From the IMG/VR virus record IMGVR_UViG_3300007346_000058, positions 1 through 41,694 of that record: a stretch of DNA of 41,694 nt. The stretch is one strand, 5' to 3'. The stretch comes from a virus. The translations under genes were made by a program, and so were the position numbers. Below, piece after piece: positions 7,428-16,212 of this stretch. Every line of letters begins with the position of its first letter. Within the stretch, counting starts at the first letter, position 1. The notes under the pieces are model-generated. The model saw nothing but the letters and a program-made list of their open reading frames with translations, did no database searches and was not told the origin of the DNA.

Positions 7428-7450
7428 AAAAGCCCTCATTGAGGGCTTTT
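7428..7450 (+). terminator. Intrinsic terminator after zinc-ribbon gene
   Basis: A perfect 10-bp stem (AAAAGCCCTC / GAGGGCTTTT) with an ATT loop. The arms carry A-runs and T-runs on both sides, so it could work in both directions. It ends the transcription unit that starts at the primase. Confidence 0.88.
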
Positions 7451-7521
7451 AATAAGTAAGTTATGAAAACATTCCTTCCAAAGAATAGTACGAAATTAAA
7501 TTAAATAAATTAAACAAACAA

Positions 7522-8151
7522 ATGGAATTAGTAAAAGATGTAGATACGGAATACAAAGATTATTTGCGTATCAGAAATGTTTTAAAAAAAGGGTACAGTC
7601 ATCCCGGAATTATATCGTCTCTTTGTAAAAAGCATTGGAAAGATGCCGAAAAAATAAAAAATGTAAGAGAAAAACTAGAACATCTCGTTGAGTGGGGTCA
7701 AGTTGAAAAGATTGAAATAGAGAAAAGTATTGGCGTGGACTTTGGAGTAATTAAAAAATATAAGTATATACTAAAAGAAAACCCGCCATCCTTATATTCA
7801 TCTCTAGGTGTAGATAGTGTTGTTGGGTGGCAAAAAATAGGAAGTATGAAAGGCAGAATAAAGTTTGATAAACTTCTTAATATATTATCTAGCTTTTACT
7901 CTCAGCCTATAGACAAAATAAAATCTACATCAAGAAAAAGAGAACTTGTAGTGCCTAGACAAATGTTTTGCTATATAACAAAGTTTAATATGCCAAACGT
8001 AACATTAAAAGAAATAGGTAAGTATCTAGGTAATCGAGACCACTCTACAATTATACACGGTATAAGAACAGCAGGAGATTTAATAGAAACAGATAAGCAA
8101 TTTAGAGAGGAATACAAGAGATTAGAATCTTATATTTTATCAAAATTGTAA
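7522..8151 (+). CDS. DnaA domain IV-like DNA-binding protein with winged-helix-like N-terminus
   Basis: A 209-aa protein whose C-terminal about 75 residues match the DnaA origin-binding domain (Bac_DnaA_C). They include SRKRELVVPRQMFCYI (137-152), LKEIGKYLGNRDHSTIIHGI (DnaA signature, D173-H174-S175-T176 and H179) and the closing helix to residue 205. In host DnaA this signature contacts the CACA half of the DnaA box. The AAA+ ATPase domain is absent. Residues about 25-90 (HPGIISSLCKKHWKDAEKI...) look like a winged helix but are not assigned. It opens a new unit 71 bp after a terminator. It may be the phage initiator, or it may bind host DnaA boxes; both are inference. Confidence 0.8.
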   Translation: MELVKDVDTEYKDYLRIRNVLKKGYSHPGIISSLCKKHWKDAEKIKNVREKLEHLVEWGQVEKIEIEKSIGVDFGVIKKYKYILKENPPSLYSSLGVDSVVGWQKIGSMKGRIKFDKLLNILSSFYSQPIDKIKSTSRKRELVVPRQMFCYITKFNMPNVTLKEIGKYLGNRDHSTIIHGIRTAGDLIETDKQFREEYKRLESYILSKL

Positions 8152-8182
8152 AAAAAAATTAGTATAATTAAAATATATTATT

Positions 8183-8190
8183 TAGATTTG
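8183..8190 (+). promoter_or_regulatory. Candidate Bacteroidota -7 box (TAGATTTG)
   Basis: Matches TAnnTTTG and lies 11 nt before the ATG at 8202, in the only intergenic gap after the DnaA-like gene. No clear -33 TTG at the usual 17-23 bp spacing was found. Confidence 0.35.
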
Positions 8191-8201
8191 AAACCTCAGG
8201 G

Positions 8202-8390
8202 ATGAAACTATCTGCATACGAAAAAGAGAGATTGTCTCACATCAATTACAAGATGGGAGTTATTCACGACTATGTAGATGACGTTTATGAGCTTCTAATC
8301 GACAGAGAGTTTGATGAATTGAGTGCGGTGCTTGTCGAGTTAATCGAGGAGTTAAGAGAAATTCAATTATCAATTACCGATGAATTATAA
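8202..8390 (+). CDS. Hypothetical 62-aa acidic helical protein
   Basis: A small protein, strongly acidic in its C-terminal part and probably two helices (YEKERLSHINYKMGVIHDYV, then LSAVLVELIEELREIQLSI). There is no known domain. CAGGG precedes the ATG, one of the few purine-rich, Shine-Dalgarno-like spacers in the window. It overlaps the metallophosphoesterase start by 11 bp, so the two are translationally coupled. Confidence 0.65.
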   Translation: MKLSAYEKERLSHINYKMGVIHDYVDDVYELLIDREFDELSAVLVELIEELREIQLSITDEL

Positions 8391-9096
8391 AGATTTTAGA
8401 CCAAGACTAAAAGGCAACAAGAAAGATGCCTATCTAAACCTAACTAAAAACGAAAAACGTATACTTGTTATAGGTGACCTTCACGCACCATTTACCCTTG
8501 ACGGGTACTTTGAGTTCTGTAAGGAAACATATGCCAAGTATAATTGCAATCAAGTAATATTTATTGGTGACATCATCGACAACCACTACTCATCCTTCCA
8601 TACGACCGACCCGGATGGTATGGGTGGTGGCGATGAGCTTGATTATGCGATTGAAGAGATTGCTAAGTGGCGTAATGAGTTTCCGAAAGCAGATGTGTGT
8701 ATTGGAAACCACGATAGGATAATAATGCGTAAGGCATTTGATTCTCAGATTCCTTCACGTTGGATTAAAGATTACAACGAAGTCCTTGGAACTAATTGGA
8801 ATTGGGTTGAGCAAGTAGTCTACGATGGTGTACAATACGTTCACGGAGAGGGAGGAACAGCCCGGACTAAATCTAAGAATGATATGATGTCAACCGTACA
8901 GGGTCATATCCATACGCAAGCATATACTGAATGGAATGTAGGTAAGAACTTCAAGATATTCGGAATGCAGGTAGGATGTGGTGTTGATGGCAAGTCATAC
9001 GCAGCAGCGTATGCTAAGAACTTCAAGAAGCAAGCGATAGGATGTGGTGTGGTATTCGGTGGACATACAGCAATAAATTGTATGATGGAGTTATGA
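8380..9096 (+). CDS. Calcineurin-like metallophosphoesterase
   Basis: Predicted dimetal phosphoesterase of 238 aa with the full motif set in order: GDLH (32-35), GDIID (63-67), GNHD (109-112), H155 in VHGEGG and GHIH (175-178). All metal-binding Asp, Asn and His residues are present, so it should be active. Substrates for phage members of the family include 3' phosphates, cyclic nucleotides and nucleic-acid ends; which applies here cannot be read from sequence. It overlaps its upstream neighbour by 11 bp and the next nuclease gene by ATGA. Confidence 0.85.
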   Translation: MNYKDFRPRLKGNKKDAYLNLTKNEKRILVIGDLHAPFTLDGYFEFCKETYAKYNCNQVIFIGDIIDNHYSSFHTTDPDGMGGGDELDYAIEEIAKWRNEFPKADVCIGNHDRIIMRKAFDSQIPSRWIKDYNEVLGTNWNWVEQVVYDGVQYVHGEGGTARTKSKNDMMSTVQGHIHTQAYTEWNVGKNFKIFGMQVGCGVDGKSYAAAYAKNFKKQAIGCGVVFGGHTAINCMMEL

Positions 9097-9482
9097 GTTT
9101 AATAAGAAACAGTAATCAAGTAAAACAAGCTATAGATTTTACAGGTGTTCAAAATGGTAAAATACATCCATCAGATATAGATGCAGTTCTAGAGTTTGAC
9201 AATGAGGCTTTAATACTTATAGAAGTAAAGAGAGAAAATAACGACATACCTATAGGTCAAAGACTTTTATTAGAAAGGATTTGTGATTCTTGGAGAACAG
9301 ATAAGTCTATAGTTTTGAAAGTAGTTCATAGTTATAAAAAAGACTCATCAGACATACCTTTAGATATATGTATGGTTGAAAGCTGTTATTATAATAAAAA
9401 GTGGATTGATAAAAAATCAACATTAATAGATGCCTTAAATAATATAGGCATTAAGTGGAATATTAAAAAATTAAAATTTTAA
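9093..9482 (+). CDS. Small PD-(D/E)XK nuclease-like protein
   Basis: A 129-aa protein with a compact restriction-endonuclease-like core: HPSDIDAVLEF (D28/D30), ALILIEVKRE (E44-x-K46) and the following GQRLLLERICDSW helix (Q56). It resembles small phage or Bacteroidota nucleases of unknown substrate. I chose the ATG at 9093, which overlaps the phosphoesterase stop as ATGA. An upstream in-frame start at 9042 would put 17 extra residues inside the phosphoesterase gene and adds no conserved sequence. The gene is more AT-rich than its upstream neighbour. Confidence 0.7.
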   Translation: MSLIRNSNQVKQAIDFTGVQNGKIHPSDIDAVLEFDNEALILIEVKRENNDIPIGQRLLLERICDSWRTDKSIVLKVVHSYKKDSSDIPLDICMVESCYYNKKWIDKKSTLIDALNNIGIKWNIKKLKF

Positions 9483-9749
9483 ATGGCAACATACGATGAT
9501 AAACTAAGAACACTAGAAGTACTCAGAGATTCTGATGCGATGATAGTTACAGGATTTGGAGCTGCTCTAATGGGTTATTGTGACTTCAGAGGCAATCTAG
9601 TAGCAGCTTATGATATAGATAAGTGTATAGACATTATTGCACAAGATATGGAGTATGAGGATGCTATAGATTATTTTTACTTCAACATACACGGTGCGTA
9701 TGTAGGAGAGAGTTCACCAATATTTATAAGATTAGACCACAACATATGA
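9483..9749 (+). CDS. Conserved-looking 88-aa phage protein of unknown function
   Basis: The product (DDKLRTLEVLRDSDAMIVTG..., YDIDKCIDIIAQ..., YEDAIDYFYFNI, HGAYVGESSPIFIR) is a mixed alpha/beta small domain. I associate this pattern, especially the AIDYFYFNIHGAYVG stretch, with uncharacterised proteins of marine phages, without a function. It begins immediately after the nuclease stop codon and overlaps the 29-aa membrane peptide by ATGA, so it is near the end of the rightward operon. Confidence 0.7.
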   Translation: MATYDDKLRTLEVLRDSDAMIVTGFGAALMGYCDFRGNLVAAYDIDKCIDIIAQDMEYEDAIDYFYFNIHGAYVGESSPIFIRLDHNI

Positions 9750-9835
9750 GCAAAGGACCAAACTATGAAGAATTTATAATAGCTACACTAATTAATTTAG
9801 CTATAGTTTTGTTCGTCTTGAAGTTAATCTTGTAA
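9746..9835 (+). CDS. 29-aa single-span membrane peptide
   Basis: Very short frame that overlaps the preceding stop as ATGA and ends at TAA 9833-9835. The peptide has a short polar head (MSKGPNYEEF) and then one continuous hydrophobic segment IIATLINLAIVLFVLKLIL, long enough to span the inner membrane. It is the last rightward gene, and its 3' end overlaps the convergent 60-aa gene by 35 bp. It could be a small regulator, superinfection or lysis-related peptide. Translational coupling and the clean amphipathic design are the only evidence. Confidence 0.45.
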   Translation: MSKGPNYEEFIIATLINLAIVLFVLKLIL

Positions 9836-9983
9836 TCTTCTTAGGCTTGAAGATGTTCTTCATCTTCTTAGGCTTAACCCTTGCAGGTAGATTCTTCGAG
9901 TCGTACTCCTTTTCCCACTTTGCTGCAATCTCAGGGAGGTTCTTGTGCATATATCGTCTCTGTGCTTCGCTTTTAAATGGCAT
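9801..9983 (-). CDS. Small basic phage protein (MPFKSEAQRRYM family)
   Basis: A 60-aa protein starting MPFKSEAQRRYMHKNLPEIA, an N-terminus I associate with small uncharacterised proteins of many tailed phages, usually in the late region. The C-terminal half is a lysine-rich tail with a repeated (V/F)KPKK(M/I) element. This repeat also appears in the DNA as a duplicated ATCTTCTTAGGCTT on the + strand. It starts 2 bp after the 2073-aa gene, so it is the last gene of the leftward virion operon. Its 3' end is antisense to the 29-aa peptide gene. Confidence 0.75.
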   Translation of the reverse strand: MPFKSEAQRRYMHKNLPEIAAKWEKEYDSKNLPARVKPKKMKNIFKPKKITRLTSRRTKL

Positions 9984-9985
9984 AA

Positions 9986-12900
9986 TTATTTATCTTTATT
10001 TAAAGACTTTTCTTGACTTTTCATTTCATTGTAAAGTTCAGGTGAAATTTGTTTTAAAATTTTGTCAGACATTTTTGTTGGTGTTACATACTTACCTTTA
10101 GACGCTTTATTGAGGTCTTTGTAAATATCTTTATTAACTTCTTTTATAATTTCATTAGATGCAGGAAGATATCCTATAGAACCAAGGACCTCAAGAGGTA
10201 GTCTTATAAACAATTCCTTTTGTCTTCTTTCTATTGCTCCTTTATCTGTTAAATCACCTCTATCGTATATATCGTTAGCCAAAATAGCTGTTTTTATTAT
10301 AGGAGAATATGGTCCTGCAAAAGGAACTACCCAACTATCTTTATAAGGTTGAACCTTATATACTATAGAGTTTTTAAACTTATCAAATTCACCATCTCTT
10401 AATACATCAAGATAATTTTCATTAGCATATTCAACTCCCCAATTTATTATAGCTCTTGTGGCATTACCGAAATTTCTTTGACCTAAGTTTACAATAGTTT
10501 GAGCACCTGCCCTAAGAGCTTTAGTTGATAACTTCTCATCGTCTTCTTCTTCTTCTTCAGACATTCCTAATATCTCAGATAGTATTCCAACTACTCCTGT
10601 TGTTGTTGTACTTGCTATTAGTGAATACAGATACATTCTTGTAGATACTGCTGCCATTAAAGCAACACCTTCCCTCTCAGTTAAAGTTCCATTTCCTCTT
10701 GCAGCATCCCAACCTTTTGCAAAAGCTGTATATTCATACACAAGAAACCTATTCATAAAACCATTAAAATTAGAAAATGCAAATTTTGCAAATGATGTAA
10801 ATGTGTCCTTTTCTGTCTTCCAATCCTTGCCTTTAGATATTCCTGTAAATAATCCTTCAGATGCAGCAGCCTCAATACTAGTATCATCTGCTTTTCTTTT
10901 TGCTTTTTCTATAGCCTCTTCGTATTTTTCAAAATAATCTTTATCTTTTGCTGCTATTTTCTCAAAGTTAACTTCAACGCCTGATTGTTTTTTAAATTCA
11001 AGTGCAAATGAACCAAACCATAATGGTCTGTTCATAATCTTATCAGGTGTTGATAGTGCAGCACCTGCAAACTTATCGAATTTATTTTTTATTTTTTTAG
11101 TGCTAGCCGTATGTATTTGAGCTGCTTTATTTCTAATAGCCCCTCTAGTTTTTTTGCCTCTTATTCCTGAAAGGTCATTTTCGTATTTCTCAACAAATCT
11201 ACTATTCATATCAGCAGTTTGATAAGTCCTGTTTAGTTGCAGAGACTTAACAGCTTCCATAACTTCAGGTCCTAAATCAGATTGCATAACACTAATGTAC
11301 TTAGTACCTTCTATAAATGATAACTGACCTCTAAGTATTATAAAAGCCATATTACTTGAAAGTTCTCTAATAAGCCTTCCTGTATTTACTAATATTTTTT
11401 GATAACCAAATTTAGCTAATTCAGAAGCAATTCTTTCTACTCTAGTTGATGATGCAATATTATTAACTAATGTTATCTCTATGTCTTTTTCTAATAGACC
11501 GTTTATGCCTTTAAAAATGTTTTCATTATCAATATACTTTCCTTCATCTTGTAGCTCCTGCTTTGTTCTTTGTAAGGTTTCTCTAGCAACTAATATTGGA
11601 TTAGTTAAATGATAATCAATATATGTGTATTTAGCTCCTCTAGATACTGAGTTATATATATCAAAATTTAAAGCAGTTACTGTTCCCGTTCTTTCAATTA
11701 ATGGCTTTGCTTTTGTATCAGGCTTCCTACTGTCCATCATATCTTTAACTTGACTTTCAACATTCATAACCTTAGAGCCATCAAATTTATCATCAATTAC
11801 AACGTGATGTACATAATTATTCAATAAGGATATTCTATCACCTCTAATAACTCCTGCTGTAAATAGAGCTAGGCTTGATAATTCTTCATTTATTTTTTGA
11901 ACTTCTTTTATTGAATTTTTTTCTGCCTCATTAAATGAATCAAATAATTCTTTTTCTTTTAAATTATTTCCATCAAAAAACTTTTCTTTAATATCTTGAA
12001 GAATCTTCCTGTCTGAAACATCTATGTCTTCTTTACTAATGGTTTCGTTAATAAAATCTATAACAGGATTAACTTGAATATTCCCTTGGTTTGATTTATA
12101 TTCTAAATTAAGAAGATAAACCATTTGCTTTGCTGAAGAAATTATTGCTTTATTGGGGTCTTTAAGAGATTTTAAAACCTCGTTTTCAATTTTAGTAAGT
12201 CTTTCGTTTAATTCTCTTAATTGAAATGTATATAACTGTTCAGCCTCAGCCAATCCTCTTAATATAGAATCAAATAAATCTGTAGAATGAGAAACACTTA
12301 ATGCTTGGTCTATATAATACTTAGGTATAGATTCCAATGCTTTTTGAACGTTTCCTTTTCCACTAAGAGATAAAAAACTTTTAAACTTAGAGTATTGTTC
12401 TGTAAAGCTACCTAACTTACCCTTAATCATACCCCTCTTAGATTTTACTGCATTTTCTATTGACTTTAATTTATTTGTATAAAACTGAGTTGTATTGTTT
12501 ACCCAACCATTGTTTAAGTTATTTAAAACTTGATTAAGTGTCTTTAACTCATTAACAGAAAGTTTATCTATTGCTTTGCTTTTTACAAATTTCTTTAATT
12601 CTTTAGCAAGAGCAGTTTCTTCTTCAAGTGCGAACTTAGGGTTCTTTGCAGATGCAGATTTTTTTGCATCGTTTATTAATTGATTTTTCTCTTCTTTAGA
12701 TTCTTTCTTTGTACCTTTTTGTTTTTTAGGTTCTTTGATTGACTGTTCACCTATCTCATTTAATAAATTTTCTGTCTTCTTTATTACTTCTTGAACTTCA
12801 GGTGGGCTGAGTTCACCTTTTTTAGAGAACACATCTAACACCTCAAGGTATTCATTAAAAACTGACTTAGGTACTATATTTGGATTAACAGCAAATAATT

Positions 12901-15900
12901 TATCTAGCAAAGGTCCTACATCAACTGCTGCACCAATTTTTTTCTTTATATTCCTTTTAGCTTGAGGCAACTTGCTTTTAGCTTCTTTTATCTTAGAATC
13001 TTCAACCACTTCAGTAGCAGCTTCCTCAACAACATCCTCTGCTGTTTCTAGTATACTATCATCCTTTATAATGTATTGCTCTTCAACTGTACCTCTTGCA
13101 TCACGAGTAATTAATTTTACAACCTGAGCATCTGAATCGTCAATTAGTTTCTCCTCTTGCTTTCTTACTTCACTTACAGGTTGGTTTGTGTCTTCTACTT
13201 TTACTACGTCAATCGTAGTTCCGGGAGGAACTGTAAATTTCTTTAGTGGCTTATCTCCTTTGTAATCACTAGCTAATTTTTCATCAATAGCAGCAAAACT
13301 ACCTTTCTTTACTTTGTGTACTGAGAAAGGCTTACCATCCTTAGTTTTAGCCTGCATACCTTTAAATAAGGTTTGCTCTTCAGTAGTTGTTATTTGCTCT
13401 CCCGGAGTCTTAGCTTGCTCAAGCTCAACCTTTACTTCAGGTGCAGCTTCTTCAGTAACTTTCTCTTTAACCTCTACTTCAGGTGCAGCTTCTTCGGCAG
13501 TTTTCCTTTCAGATAGTATTTTATTTATTTCAGAAACCTTATCTGTGTAAATAGCTAAAGTTTTTTCATCGGAAATTTTTTTACCTTCCTGAACAATGTC
13601 TGCAATATTGTTAATTGTTTCTTCAGTAACTTCTCCATTGTCAACAAAGTTTTTATATTCTTCTTCACTAACAACAAAATCATCTGATACTTCTTCTTCT
13701 GTTGGTTTTTCTTGCTCTGCTATAATATCTTTATCTGTTATCTTGCCTGAAACTATATCTTCTATATTTTTATCTATATCAGCTATTCTTTGCTTTTTAT
13801 CAGCAACTAATGAAGGGGTAGCTACTCCATCAATTTCTTTTTGAACTGAAAGTCTTTCTGCCGTTAATTCAAATAATTTCTTTTTTGTAACAGAACTAAA
13901 TTCTTTTCCCTTAGTTGCGTTCATTACTTCTGCTGCTGCTGACTGAACAATACCTACTTGCTCTTTTACTAACTGAAGCTCTTCATCTGTTTTTATTGTT
14001 CCGTTTTTTCTATATGCATTTAATTGGTTTGTAATTTTAGCCATTTGTTTTGGGTCAGTAAACATCTCCTCCATAGCCTTGTAATTTTTACCAACAAAAA
14101 CATTACCTCCTAATACATTTAAAGAAACACCACCTATAGCGCCACCGACTGCACCTAATATAATATTTTGACCAAGCTCTTTAAAAAATTGTTTCGAGCC
14201 TAATTGAGCTTTTATAAATTCTGCTTTATCTTCATCTTTTAAAGCATTGTAAGTTTCTGCCAATCCTTTACTTAATAGATACTGAGTTCCCTCTTGGAGA
14301 CCCTCCTCTGCTGCTTCTTTTAATGTTTCCTTGATAATAGGTGCTAATGATAATTTAACTGTATTTTCAGCAAACTCTTTTGTAAAACCTTTAGCTCCCT
14401 TTTCTAATATTTCGTTAAGTATTTTTTTTCTAACTGATTTACCTCCTAATCTACCAAAAACTCCCTTCAAAGGTATCATCTCTAGTGGAGCTGATATACC
14501 ACCATACGCTATAGAAAGATTCATAGCATCTTTATGTTCTAGACCATTGGCAATAGCCTCTTCATACATCTCACTCATTGACATAGAATAAGCTGCTGAC
14601 ATTGCAAGAGGCGTTCCTCCAAGAGCAAATCCACCTGTAACAAAACCAATCTGTCCCACTACATCTCCAACAAAGTTTGCTTTAACATCATCATAATCAG
14701 TAGGGATTGATTCTTTTATAAACTCTGAAGCCTCTTTATTGAAGTTCATCATTATTTTTTCAGTTCTTTCGGAATCTACTCCCGGAATAAAACTTACAAG
14801 TTTTGCTCCCGTGGCAACTAAGCTAGGTGCTAGTTTTACAACATTTGTTCCAAAACTTTCTAGGGCTGAATAAGAAATTGACTCAACCGTAGTAAGTTCT
14901 TCATTATCGGCTGCTATCTGAGCAGCATTTAAAATTATAGATTTATCTGTTAATCCTTTTGCTATTTCATTGTATTCATTTGCTTTATCAGAAAGGTTAA
15001 CTTTTAATTTATCTGCTAAATTAAAAAAACCTTCTATCTCTAAGTCTAATATTTTATTATATTCGTTTTGTATTTCTTTCTGTAATTCCCCTGCTTTCTT
15101 TGCTTTTTGCTTATACTTTATTCCCTCAGATATAGAATAATTTTCTAAAATATTTTTTATTAAATCTTGTTGCTCTTTTCTTTTTTCAAGTAAAGCTAAA
15201 TCTCCACCAACTTCTTCAAGACCTTTCGTTTTCGTAGTTTTTTTTGTTTCTTCAATTAATTCATTTATAACATCTTTACTTAATAGCGAATAATCTATTC
15301 CTACTATTTCTCCGTTTTCTTTTTTTAATGCAGGTTCTATTTTTTCTTTTATTTCATTAGATAGTTTATCATACTCGTTAATTAATTCAAATTCAGACAT
15401 ACGAATTGAAGCCTCTTCGTCTTCCTTTATAGAAAGTAAAGATTGCTCTTCATTAACTTCCTCTTGTATTTTTTGTTCTAAATTAGGTATTTTTTCATAT
15501 AGCTCTTTTATTTGCTGATTATATGCTTCATTTGAGCCAAATAAATTATCTGTGATTTCACCGGGCTTAAAATCATAATCACCCTCTTTCATTCGAGCAG
15601 CTTCTTGTTGTTTTTGTTTTTCAGATTCTTGTAGATTATAATCAAATATTGATTCAGAAGAAATTTCTTTTTCGATAGGTTCAATTATGCCCTTCTCTAT
15701 TGCATTTTGCCTTATCTCTTCTAATTTTTTGCTGCGAGCTTCATTGTATGTGTTTATTTTTTCTGCAACAATTTCAGGAGATTCGTCTATTGAAGGTGCT
15801 TTTAATGGCTCAATATCATAAATTCCAAATTTATCTTCAGAAACATATTGGGATTTAGGCTTAAATTCATATTCACCTGCTTCTCTTTGTGCTACCTCTT

Positions 15901-16207
15901 CTTCTCTTTGTTTCTCAAACTCTTGTAAGTTATCTGAGAATACTGAGTCCGAAGAAGTATCCTCTGTAGTAGATTCCGTAGTGACCTCGGTAGTTCCAAC
16001 AGGCTCTGAAACGTCTTTTTTTTTTACGCCCATCAAAACAGAAAAATCATTTTCATCACCATTATATCCTGTCGATACGAAATATTTAAAAGTGTCAGAT
16101 AGTGCTTCGGAGTTTGAATTTATTAATTGCTTGTAATCTTCAATTGTCCCATTATATCCTGTCGATACAAAATATTTAAATCCGTCTAATATTGCCTCTT
16201 CGTTCAT
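9986..16207 (-). CDS. 2073-aa virion protein, probable internal/ejected protein
   Basis: The largest gene of the window. The N-terminus has two duplicated elements: FKYFVSTGYNG twice (residues about 10-20 and 40-50), and a repeat of the form NLQExEKQ...EGxYxFKP twice. A long charged helical region rich in Glu, Lys and Val follows. Hydrophobic or glycine-rich segments lie near residues 512-560 (GFVTGGFALGG...), 680-700 (ILGAVGGAIGG) and 1845-1875 (VALMAAVSTRMYLYSLIA). Position after the tail genes, size and membrane-active segments fit a protein packed in the capsid and ejected into the host envelope, as T7 gp16 is. No lytic transglycosylase or polymerase motif was seen. Function is inferred from context. 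Confidence 0.7.
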   Translation of the reverse strand: MNEEAILDGFKYFVSTGYNGTIEDYKQLINSNSEALSDTFKYFVSTGYNGDENDFSVLMGVKKKDVSEPVGTTEVTTESTTEDTSSDSVFSDNLQEFEKQREEEVAQREAGEYEFKPKSQYVSEDKFGIYDIEPLKAPSIDESPEIVAEKINTYNEARSKKLEEIRQNAIEKGIIEPIEKEISSESIFDYNLQESEKQKQQEAARMKEGDYDFKPGEITDNLFGSNEAYNQQIKELYEKIPNLEQKIQEEVNEEQSLLSIKEDEEASIRMSEFELINEYDKLSNEIKEKIEPALKKENGEIVGIDYSLLSKDVINELIEETKKTTKTKGLEEVGGDLALLEKRKEQQDLIKNILENYSISEGIKYKQKAKKAGELQKEIQNEYNKILDLEIEGFFNLADKLKVNLSDKANEYNEIAKGLTDKSIILNAAQIAADNEELTTVESISYSALESFGTNVVKLAPSLVATGAKLVSFIPGVDSERTEKIMMNFNKEASEFIKESIPTDYDDVKANFVGDVVGQIGFVTGGFALGGTPLAMSAAYSMSMSEMYEEAIANGLEHKDAMNLSIAYGGISAPLEMIPLKGVFGRLGGKSVRKKILNEILEKGAKGFTKEFAENTVKLSLAPIIKETLKEAAEEGLQEGTQYLLSKGLAETYNALKDEDKAEFIKAQLGSKQFFKELGQNIILGAVGGAIGGVSLNVLGGNVFVGKNYKAMEEMFTDPKQMAKITNQLNAYRKNGTIKTDEELQLVKEQVGIVQSAAAEVMNATKGKEFSSVTKKKLFELTAERLSVQKEIDGVATPSLVADKKQRIADIDKNIEDIVSGKITDKDIIAEQEKPTEEEVSDDFVVSEEEYKNFVDNGEVTEETINNIADIVQEGKKISDEKTLAIYTDKVSEINKILSERKTAEEAAPEVEVKEKVTEEAAPEVKVELEQAKTPGEQITTTEEQTLFKGMQAKTKDGKPFSVHKVKKGSFAAIDEKLASDYKGDKPLKKFTVPPGTTIDVVKVEDTNQPVSEVRKQEEKLIDDSDAQVVKLITRDARGTVEEQYIIKDDSILETAEDVVEEAATEVVEDSKIKEAKSKLPQAKRNIKKKIGAAVDVGPLLDKLFAVNPNIVPKSVFNEYLEVLDVFSKKGELSPPEVQEVIKKTENLLNEIGEQSIKEPKKQKGTKKESKEEKNQLINDAKKSASAKNPKFALEEETALAKELKKFVKSKAIDKLSVNELKTLNQVLNNLNNGWVNNTTQFYTNKLKSIENAVKSKRGMIKGKLGSFTEQYSKFKSFLSLSGKGNVQKALESIPKYYIDQALSVSHSTDLFDSILRGLAEAEQLYTFQLRELNERLTKIENEVLKSLKDPNKAIISSAKQMVYLLNLEYKSNQGNIQVNPVIDFINETISKEDIDVSDRKILQDIKEKFFDGNNLKEKELFDSFNEAEKNSIKEVQKINEELSSLALFTAGVIRGDRISLLNNYVHHVVIDDKFDGSKVMNVESQVKDMMDSRKPDTKAKPLIERTGTVTALNFDIYNSVSRGAKYTYIDYHLTNPILVARETLQRTKQELQDEGKYIDNENIFKGINGLLEKDIEITLVNNIASSTRVERIASELAKFGYQKILVNTGRLIRELSSNMAFIILRGQLSFIEGTKYISVMQSDLGPEVMEAVKSLQLNRTYQTADMNSRFVEKYENDLSGIRGKKTRGAIRNKAAQIHTASTKKIKNKFDKFAGAALSTPDKIMNRPLWFGSFALEFKKQSGVEVNFEKIAAKDKDYFEKYEEAIEKAKRKADDTSIEAAASEGLFTGISKGKDWKTEKDTFTSFAKFAFSNFNGFMNRFLVYEYTAFAKGWDAARGNGTLTEREGVALMAAVSTRMYLYSLIASTTTTGVVGILSEILGMSEEEEEDDEKLSTKALRAGAQTIVNLGQRNFGNATRAIINWGVEYANENYLDVLRDGEFDKFKNSIVYKVQPYKDSWVVPFAGPYSPIIKTAILANDIYDRGDLTDKGAIERRQKELFIRLPLEVLGSIGYLPASNEIIKEVNKDIYKDLNKASKGKYVTPTKMSDKILKQISPELYNEMKSQEKSLNKDK

Positions 16208-16212
16208 TAATA

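Noticed and set aside
9042-9092. Earlier start for the small PD-(D/E)XK nuclease
   Set aside because: It would lie inside the phosphoesterase gene. The ATG at 9093 overlaps the stop as ATGA, the usual coupling in this operon.
13314-13844. + strand frames opposite the 2073-aa gene
   Set aside because: They are serine/leucine-rich mirror frames of Glu/Lys-rich coding sequence, without leaders or family motifs. The same applies to other opposite-strand frames.
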